A DNA stretch of 64,000 nt from Erinaceus europaeus (lineage: Eukaryota; Chordata; Mammalia; Eulipotyphla; Erinaceidae): assembly GCF_950295315.1 (NCBI RefSeq), contig NC_080175.1:87568161-87632160 (forward strand), read 5' to 3'. The position numbers were made by a program, and so were the translations under genes. The notes under the pieces are model-generated. The model ran no database searches, was not told where the DNA came from, and saw nothing but the letters and a program-made list of their open reading frames with translations. Position 1 is the stretch's first letter. Each line of letters starts with the position of its first letter. Below, piece after piece: positions 30,485 through 42,891 of this stretch.

Positions 30485-32189
30485 TAGCATGCCAAATGGA
30501 ATTTTCTAAGTTCAGATAATGAAGAAAATTATATAACAGATTATCCTTCTTTCCTCCCTTTCTCTCTCTCCTTTCCATCCTTCCTCGTCTTTCTGCTCTC
30601 CTTCATTTTACCTAGTCTACACACATATATAATCAACAACTTTGACTTTAGTCACAGTATAAAAAAAAAAAGTAGTTCAAGTGTCTGTTATGTCTAATGT
30701 AGGAGTTCCACTAAGGTAGTAAACATTAGATTTTCTTTATCAAAATTCTCTGACATTTTCTCTTGCATATACCTTTGAACTTCTGTTTCTGTGTTTTTCT
30801 CACATAAGTCTCTGTGGCAAGAATTTTTTTTTTGTATACTCATAATTATATTTTATCAGTTCAATGGAATTCTCTAAGAACTTCCTGCCTTTTGGATTTT
30901 TCACATTGACCTCACTCTGAATTTGTCTCCTTAATATTCAGCTTGAAAACCCATATCTGTTGTGGGGGGAGAGGGGAGCCAAAATGTAGACTTGGAGAAA
31001 ATAGCTGCTGTGAGCTCCAATAAAGAAGCAATTTTCAACCTGGGATTTTCAGGAGAAGATACGATTTCTGATTTCTGGGCCATCAGTAGTAAGGGAGAGC
31101 AAGGGGTGGTCAGGGTGACACCAAAAAAATGTCCTATAACCCAATCTTGGGCTGACCAACAGAGGCCATAAAGAACAAAGGAAAGGGAATCTTGGTCTTG
31201 ATTATTTCGGAAGCCCCTGGGCTGACCAGCTGTTCCTAGCAGGCTACCTGTGGAGCTATTTTCTTTACCAAGATTCCAGGCTCAGCAGGAGTGTCATGCC
31301 AAGCTTTTTTTTTTTTTGAAGGGGGCCAGAGCTCTATTTGAGTGACAGACACCTGACAAATCAGGGCTGCAACCCTGCCTGGGAAAGACTAGCTGGATCT
31401 TTTTTTTTTTGTTTTTTTGATACTTATATAAATTGGTTTTCTTTGTTTGGTTTAGGAAAAGAACCAGGCTGCTTGGAGCCAATCTGGCACAGTCCAAGCT
31501 GCAGACTGACTGTTAGGGTTTTTTACTCTATTTTATTTTATTATTACTAGTATTACATATGTGTGGCCCTTTTCCCTCCTCTTCAGGTTGACCAAAATTA
31601 ACTGTTGTTGCCTTTTCCATTGATAGGTGACTGAATGTGATATCCATTGTGGGGAGAGCTTTTTTCTCTATCTCTCTTCCCTCCACCCTCCTTTTTCTCT
31701 CCTCCTAGTTAATTAAAAAAAAACCTCTTTCCTTTCACTGCTCTTTTTTTCCCCTTCTTCCTTCTTTTGCTTTCTGAATTCACTGATACCCTTTTGTGAA
31801 TTATTTTGTGGAAGAAATCTGACTTGGAGTGGACTCTCTCTGTGTGTGTGTGTGTGTGTCTTTTCTCCTTTCCTTTCTTCTTTTGCTGTCCCTAGAATTT
31901 ATAGTGGACAATAGATTTGCATAATTCTTTATTCTTGCCCTGTCTGTTTTCCTTTCTCTTCTTTTCCTTTTTTTTTTTTTTTTTTTTTCTTGGACTGGAG
32001 GTGTTTTTTGGCTAACTGGTATTGGTTGAACTACATCAGTCATTGCTTCCATTGCTATTTTTGCTTTCTGAAGTTTGTGACTGCATTTATGAAAAGACTT
32101 TAGTTTAGTGTGGCTTGTACTCAAAACACAACAACTAAAGAATGACAGATAAGAAAAATATAAACCACATCAATAAAAAAAATAAAGGT

Positions 32190-32460
32190 GAAGTTGGGTG
32201 GTAGCACACGGCGCAAAGTGCAAGGACCAGTGTAAGGATCCCAGTTCAAGCCCCTGGCCTCCCACCTGCAGGGGAGTAGCTTCACAGGTGGTGAAGCAGG
32301 TCTGCAGGTGTCTATCTTTCTCTCTCCCTCTCTGTCTTCCCCTCCTCTCTCCATTTCTCTGTCCTATCCAACAATGACGACATCAATAACTACAATAACA
32401 ATGAAAAACAACAAGGGTGACAAAAGGGAAAATTAATAAATAAACATAAAAAACTCTTTC
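32190..32460 (+). mobile_element. Main SINE, sense, nested in L1 5' region
   Basis: 'GTGAAGTTGGGTGGTAGCACACGGCGCAAAGTGC' (A-box region shortened), 'GGATCCCAGTTCAAGCCCC', then body and AAC/AATAAATAA tail. AAATAAAGGT occurs on both sides (about 32180 and 32465). Confidence 0.92.
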
Positions 32461-32505
32461 TTTTAAATAAAGGTTAAGTCAAGAGCAAATAAAACTGCTA
32501 GCACA

Positions 32506-33424
32506 ATGAATAAGGACAGGAGCCCAGAAGAAACTCCAAATCAGTCAGAAGTAACCATAGATAAGTATGCAAGCAATAGTAAACCTAATAATAACAGGAA
32601 TGAAGACAACTATGGAGGAAAGTGCTATCAGAAATAGGGAAAAAACAGATGAGACCCTCAAGAAAAATACTAGCTACCTTGAGGTAATTAGAGAACTAAA
32701 AGCTGAAATAGCTGAGCTAAAAGGACAACTATCAGAACAAGCTAATACTATAACTGAACTGAAGAAAGAAGCTGAGGGAAAGGAAAGCAAATTAACAAAA
32801 GCAGAAAGTAGAATTAGCCAGACAAAGGATGAGCTAGAGAAAACTAAGAAAGAGTAAAAGAGGTCAAACAGAGATTGGAAGACACTGAAAACAACAACAG
32901 AGACATTTGGGTTGATGTCAAAAGAAGTAACATTCATATAATTGGCCGACCAGAGGAAGAAAGAGAAAAAGGGGCAGTAAATATCCTACAGGAACTAATA
33001 GAAGAAAACTTCCCAGACCTAAACAACAGAAAGGGCATTAAGATTCAGAAGGCCCATAGAGTTTCAAACAGAATCAAGCCAGACCTGAAGACACCAACAC
33101 AAATCATAGTTACAATGAAATCAAGTTTAGGATAAAGAGAGGATTCTTAAGGCTGAAAGAGGAAAATAAAAAGTCACATACAGGGGAATATCCATAAGAC
33201 TAGCAGCAGACTTCCCCACTCAAACTCTAAAAGCCAGAAGAAAATGGCATGGTATTTATCGAGCCCTCAATAATAAAAAAAAGTTTTGACCAAGGATACA
33301 ATATACAACTAGACTTTCATTCAAACTAGATGGAGGGATCAAAACATTCTCAGACAGGCAACAGTTAAAGGAGGCAACCATCACTAAGTCTGCCCTGAAA
33401 GAGGTTCTAAAAGACCTCTTATAA
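32506..33424 (+). pseudogene. L1 ORF1 remnant (RNA-binding chaperone)
   Basis: Starts ATG AAT AAG GAC at 32506. Frame breaks occur within the first ~40 codons, near 32857 and after 33125. The 32640-32855 piece is a heptad-rich coiled coil with Glu/Lys/Leu content. 32930-33130 matches the ORF1 RNA-recognition region (SNIHIIGRPE, ENFPDL). 33180-33424 corresponds to the C-terminal domain (RLAADFPTQTLKARR-like) and ends TAA at 33422. In an intact L1 this protein binds element RNA; the frameshifts disable it here. Confidence 0.85.
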
Positions 33425-33482
33425 ACACAAACATCACCATAATACTTGCCATATATCAGAGAAAATAAAAAAATGTTGAATA

Positions 33483-33770
33483 ATGGCATTGCACTACCTA
33501 TCAATAAATGTCAATGGCTTAAACTCACCCATCAAAAGGCACAAAGTGGGAGGATGGATCAGAAAACATGACACAACCATATGCTGCTTGCAAAAATCCC
33601 ACCTGACCCAACAAGACAACACAGACTTAAAGTGAAAGGATGGAAAACTATCCTATAGGCTAATGGACAAAAAAAAAAAAAGACAGGAACAGCCATTCTC
33701 ATCTCTGACACAATAGACTTCAAATTAAATAAAGTAATAAAAGAAAAAAACTTATCTTAAAACAAGTATA
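33483..33770 (+). pseudogene. L1 ORF2 N-terminal endonuclease remnant
   Basis: ATG at 33483 opens a frame with SINVNGLNSPIKRHK, the start of the L1 apurinic-like endonuclease that nicks target DNA. The usual QETH motif reads QKSH, so the catalytic Glu is gone, and a TGA and frameshifts follow. Only about 95 codons remain. Confidence 0.85.
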
Positions 33771-33775
33771 TGACT

Positions 33776-34373
33776 GCTTCTCTATCACTCAAAGTGAATT
33801 TTCTTACAAGATATATATATATATATATCTTGATTTTAATCATTTTGTACTTCAGTTCACCTCATTTACATCCCATACATTGAAATACATTTAATTTGAA
33901 GAGAAAAACTCATTAACTAAGAAGAGAAGAACATTAATTTGGAGCATAGTAATGTGGTACTAGGAGGGATTTTAGTGATTATAAAATGTTTTGATATTAC
34001 ATGCTCTTGATCAAAAAAGTTCTATAACTTTCAATAAAGGTTTAGGAGGCAGTATACGTATAAATAGCTGAAGTCTAGAATCTGCAGTATTTTTGTAATA
34101 GGTCCCTGAAGGGACATTTGCTAGCATTTAAACAAATAAATTTCTTCAGAAACTGACAATCTATGTGTAAAGTTTTGTATAATTATTTTATTTCTGTCAT
34201 TTCACCCACAGAAATCAAGAACTTTTCCCTGGTCAAAGTCATTACCAGTTTAATCACTTTAGACAACGTGACTTTGAGAACTATGTTTTAACTGTCCCTG
34301 TAGTGTGAGTTAGCTTCAAAGCACACCCATAAGTAGTTGGGATATTTGTATTCTTAGATTAAATCATAAAGTA
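33776..34373. other. Unassigned AT-rich DNA
   Basis: Contains a short (AT)n near 33813-33830 and otherwise no recognised feature. Confidence 0.5.
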
Positions 34374-34545
34374 GAGCCGGCACAATAGTGTTCATGCTTT
34401 GTTGTGGGCACGACCCAGGTTTGAGCCCAGCTACTACCACACCAAATGAAGCTTCAGTACTATCTCCCCTGTCTCTCTATTTTTGTCTATTTCTATTTGA
34501 AGAAGTCAGCCTGGAGAGGTGAAGCTTCAGTGATAACATAAAACA
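34374..34545 (+). mobile_element. Old SINE, sense
   Basis: 'GAGCCGGCACAATAGTGTTCATGC', 'GACCCAGGTTTGAGCCCAGC', 'AATGAAGCTTCAGTACT', a pyrimidine stretch, then 'AGTCAGCCTGGAGAGGTGAAGC'. Parallels 14622-14790 and 26870. Confidence 0.65.
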
Positions 34546-35680
34546 AACAAAAAATTACATACATATATATAATTACATATATATACACACACATATGTGT
34601 GTGTTTATTAGTCACAAAAATGTAGAATATCTATCACATTGATGCTAGATTTAAAATACCCGTGCTAGACTTTTTCCCCCTAAAAAACTAGTTAACAGTT
34701 ACAAATGTTTCCATATTTATTTGTTCTTAGAAATAATAAACATATCAGTAAGGATGAATATTTCTCTGCAGTAAGTAGAGGACATGCCGCCAATTCTAAC
34801 AGCTATGTTAACATAGGTAAATATAAACTTAATGAGAGAGCTTGGGAATAGATAATTTAATATAACATTTTAAATGAGGGATTTATTCTGGCATAAGAAT
34901 GTTCATAAGTTGGTCTCAACAGCTCTGTGGTTAGATAGATTTTGACACATTAGAAGACTGATACATATAATCTACAAGTTATCCTGTGAGGTGAAAATGT
35001 GAGAGGTTAATGCAACTATAATGCTTTCCAGTCTTTCATTTCACTCTGATTGGCCAGGAATAGCAACAAGTGTGGTGCCTGGATCTAATCAATAAAGTTT
35101 ATTTCTGTTAAAAAATAAATTGCATTAACGTTAAGGTAAATTCCTTGATGGAGAATGGGTTAACTTCTCAAGACAGAAAACAGACAGCTCTGAAGAGATG
35201 TCACAGGCCATGTAGAGGTATTTTAAAAATATGAAATTTCTGGGTTGCCATAATGCAATAAGTTTATGGGCAAGTTCAGGCAATCGATCATTCTGGGAGA
35301 TAATAGATTATGTCTTAGTAAAAAGCCATTGAGTGACAGCTACTACTACAGTTTCCTGGAAGATAATATTAAGAAGCTGGCTTTTATATTATCGAGAAAA
35401 AATTTAAAGGATTATCTCTTTACTATTCTACTTGCTCATTTTGTATTTCCATTGCAATCTACACATGAGAGGTATTTATATTTATTGTTATAAAATCAAT
35501 GTAACCAGGCTATAACCTAAAACATAATGACTATAGTTAATAAATATGTTAGTGTTTATCTTACATTAAAGAGGATAGACATTGCAAATTCTCATCCTGA
35601 GAAAATACGTAACTAGGTATATGGGTGATACCAACTAAATTTATTGTGGTCAGTATTTTGCAATATCCACAAATATTGAA
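34546..35680. other. Unassigned DNA with TA/CA simple repeats
   Basis: 34555-34605 has alternating TA and CA/TG sequence able to form hairpins. The rest shows no recognised repeat and no coding frame. Confidence 0.5.
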
Positions 35681-35682
35681 TT

Positions 35683-35953
35683 TTTAAAATATTTATTCAT
35701 TTCCTTTTGTTGCCCTTGTTGTTTTATTGTTGTAGTTACTGATGTGGTTGTTGTTGAATAGGACAGAGAGAAATGGAGAGAGGAGGGAAAGACAGAGATG
35801 GGGAGAGAAAGACAGACACCTGCAGACCTGCTTCACCGCCTGTGAAGCGACTCCCCTGCAGGTGGGGAACAGGGGTCTCCAACTGGGATCCTTATGCTGG
35901 TCCTTGAGCTTTGCGCCATGTGTGCTTAACCCACTGCTCTACCGCCTGACTAC
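35683..35953 (-). mobile_element. Main SINE, antisense
   Basis: 'TATTCATTTCCTTTTGTTGCCC', 'GAATAGGACAGAGAGAAATGG', 'CACCTGCAGACCTGCTTCACC' and inverted head 'CTACCGCCTGACTAC'. AAATATTGAATTT and AAATATTTAATT flank it. Confidence 0.93.
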
Positions 35954-36269
35954 CAAATATTTAATTGTTATGCCATACAGTGGAAATGTATAGAATGCTA
36001 CTTGTGAGTTTTTCTCAGAATAACAGTAATAAGGATTATTTGGGAACCTATTATTATGTGAATTACTGTATATCATATCCCATTATGTATATAAGTTATC
36101 CATCAGCAACTCAAGTTGTATAGTAAGTATCCTTGTTCTAATTTTATAATGGCTAAAATTAATTTATACTTGATGATGAAACATGTGGAGTAATACTTTG
36201 AGTCATTTAGTCTCCTAGAACCTGAAGCCTACCATTCTACATTTGAAAATTAATGTTTGACTATGTATT

Positions 36270-36350
36270 TTCATTGGGGGGGGGTTGTTAATGGTTTACA
36301 GCATAGTATTTAACACATAGGTACAACCTCTCATCTCTCCTATTAGTATC
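36270..36350 (-). mobile_element. L1 alpha 3'-end fragment, antisense
   Basis: A poly(G) run then 'GTTAATGGTTTACAGCATAG' and 'TAGGTACAACCTCTCATCT', the reverse of the 'GCTGTAAACCATTAA' L1 terminus. Confidence 0.6.
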
Positions 36351-36385
36351 TTTCTTTTCTAACTGGTCTCTGACTCTTGGCTTTC

Positions 36386-36387
<2 letters not shown>

Positions 36388-36424
<37 letters not shown>
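36388..36424. repeat. (TTTC)n microsatellite
   Basis: About nine TTTC units. Confidence 0.95.
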
Positions 36425-36477
36425 TGCCACTACTGCTATCACTGAGACTTGCTGCCTGCATTATTCCACAATTTCAA

Positions 36478-36672
36478 ATAATTGTTTACTGGACAGAGGG
36501 TGGGAGACCAAGATAAAGAGGGAGAGAGAGAGAGATGAAGAAGAGAGACACCAGAAGCATCACTCTACTGTTCATGAAACCTCCTCCCAGCAGGTGAAGG
36601 CCAGGTGTAAGACCCTGGACCACTGCTATGGAAATGTGTGAGTTCTACTGAATGAGCTACCACCCAGAGGCT
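36478..36672 (-). mobile_element. Old SINE, antisense
   Basis: 'GGACAGAGGGTGGGAGACC', (GA)n, 'CACTCTACTGTTCATGAAACC', 'CAGCAGGTGAAGGCCAGG' and 'GAATGAGCTACCACCCAGAGG'. Confidence 0.65.
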
Positions 36673-37369
36673 TCTGTTTTTTAATGATATGTATTTAAAC
36701 TATGATGATACTTTATACTTAGGAAAGTACTATCACAGACTTTAAATTTTGTGAAAAGCATATATATGCCTACATAAATATGTTATATATATGTATATAT
36801 GTATAGTTGTAGACTTTCTAGAAATAGAGACATGCATTATATCATGCATATGTGCTCATATATATGTAATGTATATAATAAAGCTATAAAGATGTACATC
36901 TGGTTGGTGATTACTTGAGATCAAGGTTATGTATTAATAGTCATTTACTGAATCTAATGTCTGGTATGTTCTAAATTATACCCTCCCCAGCTCATAGAAT
37001 TTCAGTAGGCATTCATGATAACATGAATAATATGAATAATATTTCCCAAGCTGAACTTCTGATTTTATTTAATATCACACATGCTCATTCATTACACTTC
37101 AATTTGCCTATTTTTCCCTCTGGAAAATAACATATAAGTCTGTCCAGTTGATCAAGCTATTGATCAGCTTTAACTGATGATGAAATCTCTCTTGCACCAA
37201 TCCATGTTACTTTCTTTTCTTGTATTTTCTTTTCACTGATGAAGATGACCCATCATTTCCTCAACTCATTTCATCTTTTCTCCCTTTGGCCACAAAGATG
37301 GAGCTAGGTGTCTACATAATGTCTCCACCCCTCCCATGACTTATATTGTTTCATTTTTCTTGTTTTTCT

Positions 37370-37545
37370 GATACAAATTGCAGGAAATAAAGAGGGAGTA
37401 TGTGGATAAGAGAGAAAAAGATAGTTTGCTGATCTACTCTACTGCTAGTGATATTTCTCCCCAGCAGGTGAGGATCAGGGAGTAAAGCACAGTTTCTCAA
37501 ACATGGTAATGTTTTCACACTACTGAATGTATACTGGTCCAACTC
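37370..37545 (-). mobile_element. Old SINE, antisense
   Basis: 'CTACTCTACTGCTAGTGATATTTCTCCCCAGCAGGTGAGGATCAGGG' followed by 'CAAACATGGTAATG' matches the 36478 copy, more eroded. Confidence 0.55.
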
Positions 37546-38570
37546 ATATCTTTCATTTCTACTCCTTAAAATAAAATGAATGAACGGGAGAATATTACTA
37601 TGAAAAAAAGTATCAGCTCTTAACAGGAGCATAGCACAGGTGTGTTTGACCAAATTACTTAGTAGACTTACAAAAGAATAAGACTAAAGATAAAAGCATT
37701 TCAGTGAAAGGTTCTAAAGGATGATGAAGCATTTAATAACAGCAATGGGGAAATTGAAAGGAAAACTGAGAGAATGGAAAATTTTCAGGGCTTGTCAAGT
37801 GCTGGAAATATTTCATCTAAAATAATTTATAATGGGATGTTTTTGAAAAATGAGTTTTAACTTGAAATATGTGATTGCATTACTAGAATTAGGTTGCTCT
37901 GTATTATAAGTTACATTGATTAATAGATTAATATAATTCTTTTTGGTCACATTGGTCTATACTAAATGACAGCATATTTAACAAAGGTGAGCAATCACAA
38001 ATCAAACTTTAGACTGATCTCTTAAACTTGTCTTTATGTACTCTTAATATTTTTTATTGAAACAATTTTTGTTTTGAAAGTTCTTTAGGAATCACAGAGA
38101 CCAAAGACATTATCCCTGTGAATTCATCATAGAAATATTAAATTCATATTTCCTTACATAAAAAAGACAAGAGAATCCATAATCTAAGTATAGTTCCTAG
38201 TTGCAAGTCTATTCATTCTTAAAAAGCATACATTTCAAATTCTTCTGCCTCCCTCACACCATGTTCTATATAGCCCTGCAATATAATGTATTCAACTCAC
38301 TACATTATAGTCCTTAAAGGTCAGTGAAGCTGATTAGGAACTCACTCCTGTATCCTAGCCATCACCTCTCTTTCACTTCCTACATCAGACTGATATGGCA
38401 GAAACCCAAGAACATCCAGCAAAATCTAATCTTTGACAGAAGAACTGAATGTGGAGTGATTTTAACACTGTAATTTTATTATTAGCAGACTAGAAATAGC
38501 ATCAACAATTTCTTGACAGTTTCATTGATAATAAATATAAATATTATTGACATAAATATAAATATTGTTG
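37546..38570. other. Unassigned DNA
   Basis: No recognised repeat, RNA gene or coding frame. 38520-38575 has tandem ATAAATATTATTGAC-like units. Confidence 0.5.
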
Positions 38571-38574
38571 ACTG

Positions 38575-39336
38575 TAAACCCCATCGATTTGATGTGATCT
38601 GGGGCACATAACTAGCTTAGATGCCTGTGTGACCTCTGTATCCATCTAGATCTGAGCTCACATTCTGTGGTCATGAGTAGGAACATTCCATCCTGCCCCA
38701 ATATCGACCCATCTTCCTCAGGTGTAGCATAGAGTATGTTGTCCAGCCTCCCTTTGGAGGATGGAACATGCTCTACCATTATTGATCTAAGTTGAGGGCA
38801 AGGTCCTATGGGGAGCCCACAAATGGGTCTATTTTGTTCCTGATAGAGATGACTGGTAATGATGGAGAGAAGGATTTATTCGAGGTCTAGGCCCATCATG
38901 TCTTTGGGAATCTCAGGACTCCTCGATTAGGGCCCAGCTGATGGAATGGCCTGATAGTGACTAAAGAGTCATCGTTAAAGTATGCCAGTCTCTTTCCCTT
39001 ATTCAGCTTTTTCAGTCCTTCCTAAGGTTAGCTTTGGAGAAAGAGAACTATAATAGGAGGAGGGTATCTAAGTCTAAGTAGACACTATTTCATTATGAAT
39101 TTGATACTGACCCACTACAGACTACTGTGTATTTTTGCTTTCAGGTATATATTTTGCCCTAATTTATGGATACATGTGAACATATGCTCTATCTTATGGG
39201 ACCTGGTCTATATCTAGGTTTTGGGACTTTGTTATGAAGTGAACCTCCTGGAATGGAATTAGAGAATACCATGAAAGGAAAGGTCTGACCTGAGTAATGA
39301 GGGTAAAGGGCTGGCATTCCATGCCTGATGTCTCTA
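38575..39336 (-). mobile_element. L1 beta 3' UTR segment, antisense
   Basis: The reverse complement of 38640-38945 aligns with 15370-15700 of the sense L1 beta copy (shared: 'GTGAGCTCAGA', 'CTGAGGAAGA', 'ATGATGGG.CTAGAC', 'GGGCCCT.AT.AGGA'). It joins at about 39337 to L1 ORF2 running in the opposite direction, so the two parts form one rearranged L1. Confidence 0.75.
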
Positions 39337-40975
39337 GACACAGCACAAAACAATGTACAAAAATCAGTGACATTTCTTTATGCAAACAATAAATATGAAG
39401 AAGACATCCAGAAATCATTCCCATTCACTGTTGCAGCAAAATCAATAAAATACCTAGGAATAAAGCTGACCAAAGAAGTGAAAGACTTGTATACTGAAAA
39501 CTATGAGTCACTATTCAAGGAAATAGAAACTGATACCAAGAAATGGAAAGACATCCCATGCTCATGGATTGGAAGAATAAATATAATCAAAATGAATATA
39601 CTCCCCACAGCCATATACAAATTTAATGTCATACCCGTCTAAGTTCCACCAAGCTTCTTTAAGAGAATAGAACAAAATCTAGTCATTTATCTGGAACCAG
39701 AAAACACCTAGAATTGCTGAAACTATCTTGAGGAAAAGAAACAGACATGGAGGCATCACACTCCCAGATCTCAGACTATATTATAAGGCCATCATCATCA
39801 AAACAGTCTGGTACTGGAACAAAAATAGGCACACAGATAAGTGGAACATAACTGAAAGCCCAGAACTAAACCCCCACACCTATGGACATCTAATATTTGA
39901 TAAGGAGGCCCAAAGTATTAAATGGAGGAAGGAGGCTCTCTTCAATAAATGGTGCTGGGAAAACTGGGCCAAAATATGCAGAAGAATGAAATTGAAACAC
40001 CTTCTCTCACCAAAACCAAAAATCAACTCCAAATGGATCAAGGATATGGATGCTAGACCAGAAGCTATCAAATATTTAGAGGAAAACACTGGTGAAACAC
40101 TTTCCCACCTAAACCTCAAGGACATCTTTGATGATATAAACCCAATTGCAAGTAAGACTAAAGCAGAAACAAACCAATGAGACTACACCAAACTGAAAAG
40201 CTTCTGCAGAGCCAAAGAAACTATCACACAAACAAAGTGACCCCTCACAGAATGGGAGAAGGTCTTCACATGCCATACATCAGACAAGAGACTAATCAAC
40301 AAAATATACAAAGAACTCAGCAAACTTAGCACCAAAAAAACAAATCACCCCATCCAAAAATGGGCAGAGGATATGAACAAAACCTTCACTTCAGAGGAGA
40401 TCCAAATGACTAACAAACATATGAAAAATTGCTCCAGGTCGCTGATTGTCAGAGAAATGATAATAAAGACAACATTGAGATACCACCTTGCTCCTGTGAG
40501 AATGGCATACATCAAAAAGGACAGCAGCAACAAATGCAGGAGAGGCTATGGGGACGGAGGAAGCCTTCTGCACTGCTGGTGGGAATGTAAATTGGTCCAG
40601 CCTCTGTGGAGGGCAGTCTGGAGAACTCTCACAAGGCTAGACATAGACCTTCCATATGACCCAGTAATTCCTCTCCTGGGGATATTCCTCAGGACTCCCT
40701 AACACCCAACTGAAAAGATATGTGTACACCTATGTTCATAGCAGCACAATTTGTAATAGCTAAAACCTGGAAGCAACTCAGGTTCCCAACAACAGATGAG
40801 TGGCTGAGAAAGCTGTAGTATATATACACAATGGAATACTATATACAGCTATTAAGAACAATGAACCCACCTTCTCTGACCCATCTTGGATGGAGCTAGA
40901 AGGAATTATTTTAAGTGAGCTAAGTCAGAAAGATAAAGATGAGTATGGGATGACCCCACTCATAAACAGAAGCTG
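39337..40975 (+). pseudogene. L1 ORF2 C-terminal remnant
   Basis: Three open pieces (39337-39642, 39728-40180, 40373-40702) in different frames cover the end of the reverse transcriptase ([27 protein letters not shown]), the region with GGITLPDLRLYYKA and FNKWCWENW, and the C-terminal segment with [17 protein letters not shown], where Cys-rich motifs lie. Stops and frameshifts at about 39643 and 40180 and later mean no function. The catalytic FADD motif lies upstream and is absent. Confidence 0.9.
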
Positions 40976-41640
40976 AGAAAGAAGAACAGAAAGGGAAACT
41001 CAAAGCAGGATCTGACTAAATCTGGAGTAGGGCACCAAAGTATAAAGCCTGGGCTGAGGGTGAGGGTGGATGTTTGGCTTCATGGGGTTGGTGGGGGTGG
41101 GTGGGTGGGTGGGATGGGACACAGTCTTTTGGTGGTGGGAATGGTGTTTATGTACACTCCAATTAATTTGTAGTCATATAAATCACTGCTTAAGTAATAT
41201 GAGAGGAGAAAAACTGATTGAATGTCTCAAACTTTTTAAAGCACAGACTGAGTCTTTTTAATACATAGTCTGAGTTCAGGGAGAACAGAAGCAACTGGTG
41301 GCAGAGCTATATACAAATAATGTCAAAGGACATAAAATATGGTGATGCTGTGTATGATACAGCAAATCCTAACAAAGGGATTTTTCAAAGTTAACCCAAT
41401 TGCCAAACAATGTGATTATAGCAATAACTATCTATTGTCTTCGTAAATCCTATGACAGCAGGAACCTCCTGCTTCCTCTAAAGAGCCTATATTTCCTCCA
41501 GTCTTGGAACCTCTGGGGTGGGGTTCACTTTCCTGCATGCTTCTCTCAAGTCATACCAAATGATACTGCATCCACCGATCCCAACCTAATCGATGCAAGG
41601 AGTACCACTTCAGCATGCTTCACTTCATTGATAAGTTTGT
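39337..41640 (+). mobile_element. L1 ORF2 3' half plus proximal beta 3' UTR
   Basis: 5'-truncated inside ORF2, runs through the ORF2 end near 40975, then into a 3' UTR segment with a G-rich tract (41085-41115) and 'GGGACACAGTCTTTTGGTGGTGGG'. 41060-41640 matches the inverted 13260-14300 segment. A CT-rich tract follows. Confidence 0.88.
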
Positions 41641-41706
41641 TTTTTTTCTACAACAGTATCTGTTATATGACCTTAACCTCTAGATCCATGGCTTTAAACT
41701 TTGAAA

Positions 41707-41767
41707 TCTTTCTCTCTCCTCTCCTCTCCTCTCCTCTCCTCTCCTCTCCTCTCCTCTCCTCTCCTCT

Positions 41768-41815
<48 letters not shown>
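41707..41815. repeat. (CTCTC)n, (CT)n and (TG)n compound microsatellite
   Basis: About 12 CTCCT pentamers, then (CT)n of about 36 bp, then (GT)5. It sits just downstream of the L1 beta 3' UTR segment. Confidence 0.95.
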
Positions 41816-41817
<2 letters not shown>

Positions 41818-42500
41818 CCCCTCAAGCATTAAAACAAGCATGAGCAAAGACAGCTTTTTCCTCTTTCATTCATGAAAGTATCTGTGGTAAAGTGGAAAGG
41901 GCACTGCTACTTTCAAGACCTGGACCTGAGTTTCATCACAGTCTCTTCAAAACTATGTGCTTTATATGAGGAGCCTCAGTGTTTCCACTTGTATCACAAA
42001 TCTAATGAGATTGTCACTTCAGAGAGTGGTAGGCAAGCTGTGGAGATCAAAAAGGAAGAGTGAGCATCAAAGTGGCTTAGACACTAGAAGTGAAATGGTG
42101 TGCTATTAAAGGGCTAGAACTGTGCCTCACAATAACTGAAGGAACAACTTCCTATACCTTCTCTTCTATATGTCTAATAGTTCCCTCATAATATACCACA
42201 CTCAAGGAATGTAGACTGCAGGGAAGACTAAAAATTGCAATTGCCAAACAAATCCTGTGCATCTTGCCTTTTTTCTAATAAATGGATAAATGTTACAAAG
42301 TGATTTAAATCCGACCTTTTAATAGATAGCTGAGGGAAATTCTGTTATTATCATCTGCTATCTGTGATCAGCCACTGACATATTAATCACATCCACACAT
42401 GTAAATGTATACCAGTTATAAAATCAAAGTTTATTTATAATTAAAGGTTATGATAAAGCTATAACAAGATGATTTTAGATTTCTTTCTTTCTTTCTTTTT
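41816..42500. other. Unassigned DNA
   Basis: No recognised element. A 63-codon frame at 41872-42063 has no family signature and is probably chance. Confidence 0.45.
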
Positions 42501-42504
42501 CTTT

Positions 42505-42672
42505 TTTACTTTAAAGAATTTATTTTGAGAAATATAGGAGGAGAGAGAGAAAGAACCAGACATCACTCTGGTACATGTGCTGCTGGAAATTGAACTCAGG
42601 ACTTCATGCTGGAGAATCCAATGGAGAATTGGATGAGAATCCAATTCATTGCACCACCTCCCGGACCACATA
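42505..42672 (-). mobile_element. SINE-2-like, antisense
   Basis: 'GAATTTATTTTGAGAAAT' tail complement, 'AGACATCACTCTGGTACATGTGCTGCTGGAAATTGAAC', 'GGACTTCATGC' and 'CATTGCACCACCTCCCGGACCAC'. Internally 'GAGAATCCAAT.GA' is duplicated at about 42613-42645. Confidence 0.85.
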
Positions 42673-42891
42673 TTAGATTTCTTACATAATTTTTTTTCCT
42701 TCATAACAGCTAACATTATTTCACATAGAATCAGGCTTTGAATTTATTAAAGGTAGATTGCATTCTGTTTTACCTAAATTAGAACATTGCTAAATTTAAT
42801 TTGTTATAATTCTAACGTGTTAGTATATGAATGAACTATACTTATCAAACAGTGTGAGATTATATTTGTGGAAAGAAAATCATTTTTTCAG

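Larger units (their letters stand above)
30961..33775 (+). mobile_element. L1 with 5' UTR retained and 3' part missing
   Basis: Starts with 'GGGGGGAGAGGGGAGCC', like an L1 5' UTR start, followed by about 1.3 kb of 5' UTR-like sequence, ORF1 (32506-33424), a short spacer and the first ~95 codons of ORF2. It ends at an AATAAA/A-rich stretch near 33730-33765. LINEs usually lose the 5' end, so this is the reverse of the common pattern. No convincing target duplication was found. Confidence 0.75.

Noticed and set aside
32500..33775. A free-standing coiled-coil gene at 32567-32857
   Set aside because: It is followed by L1 RNA-binding and C-terminal domains and then by the ORF2 endonuclease start, so it is a frameshifted L1 ORF1.
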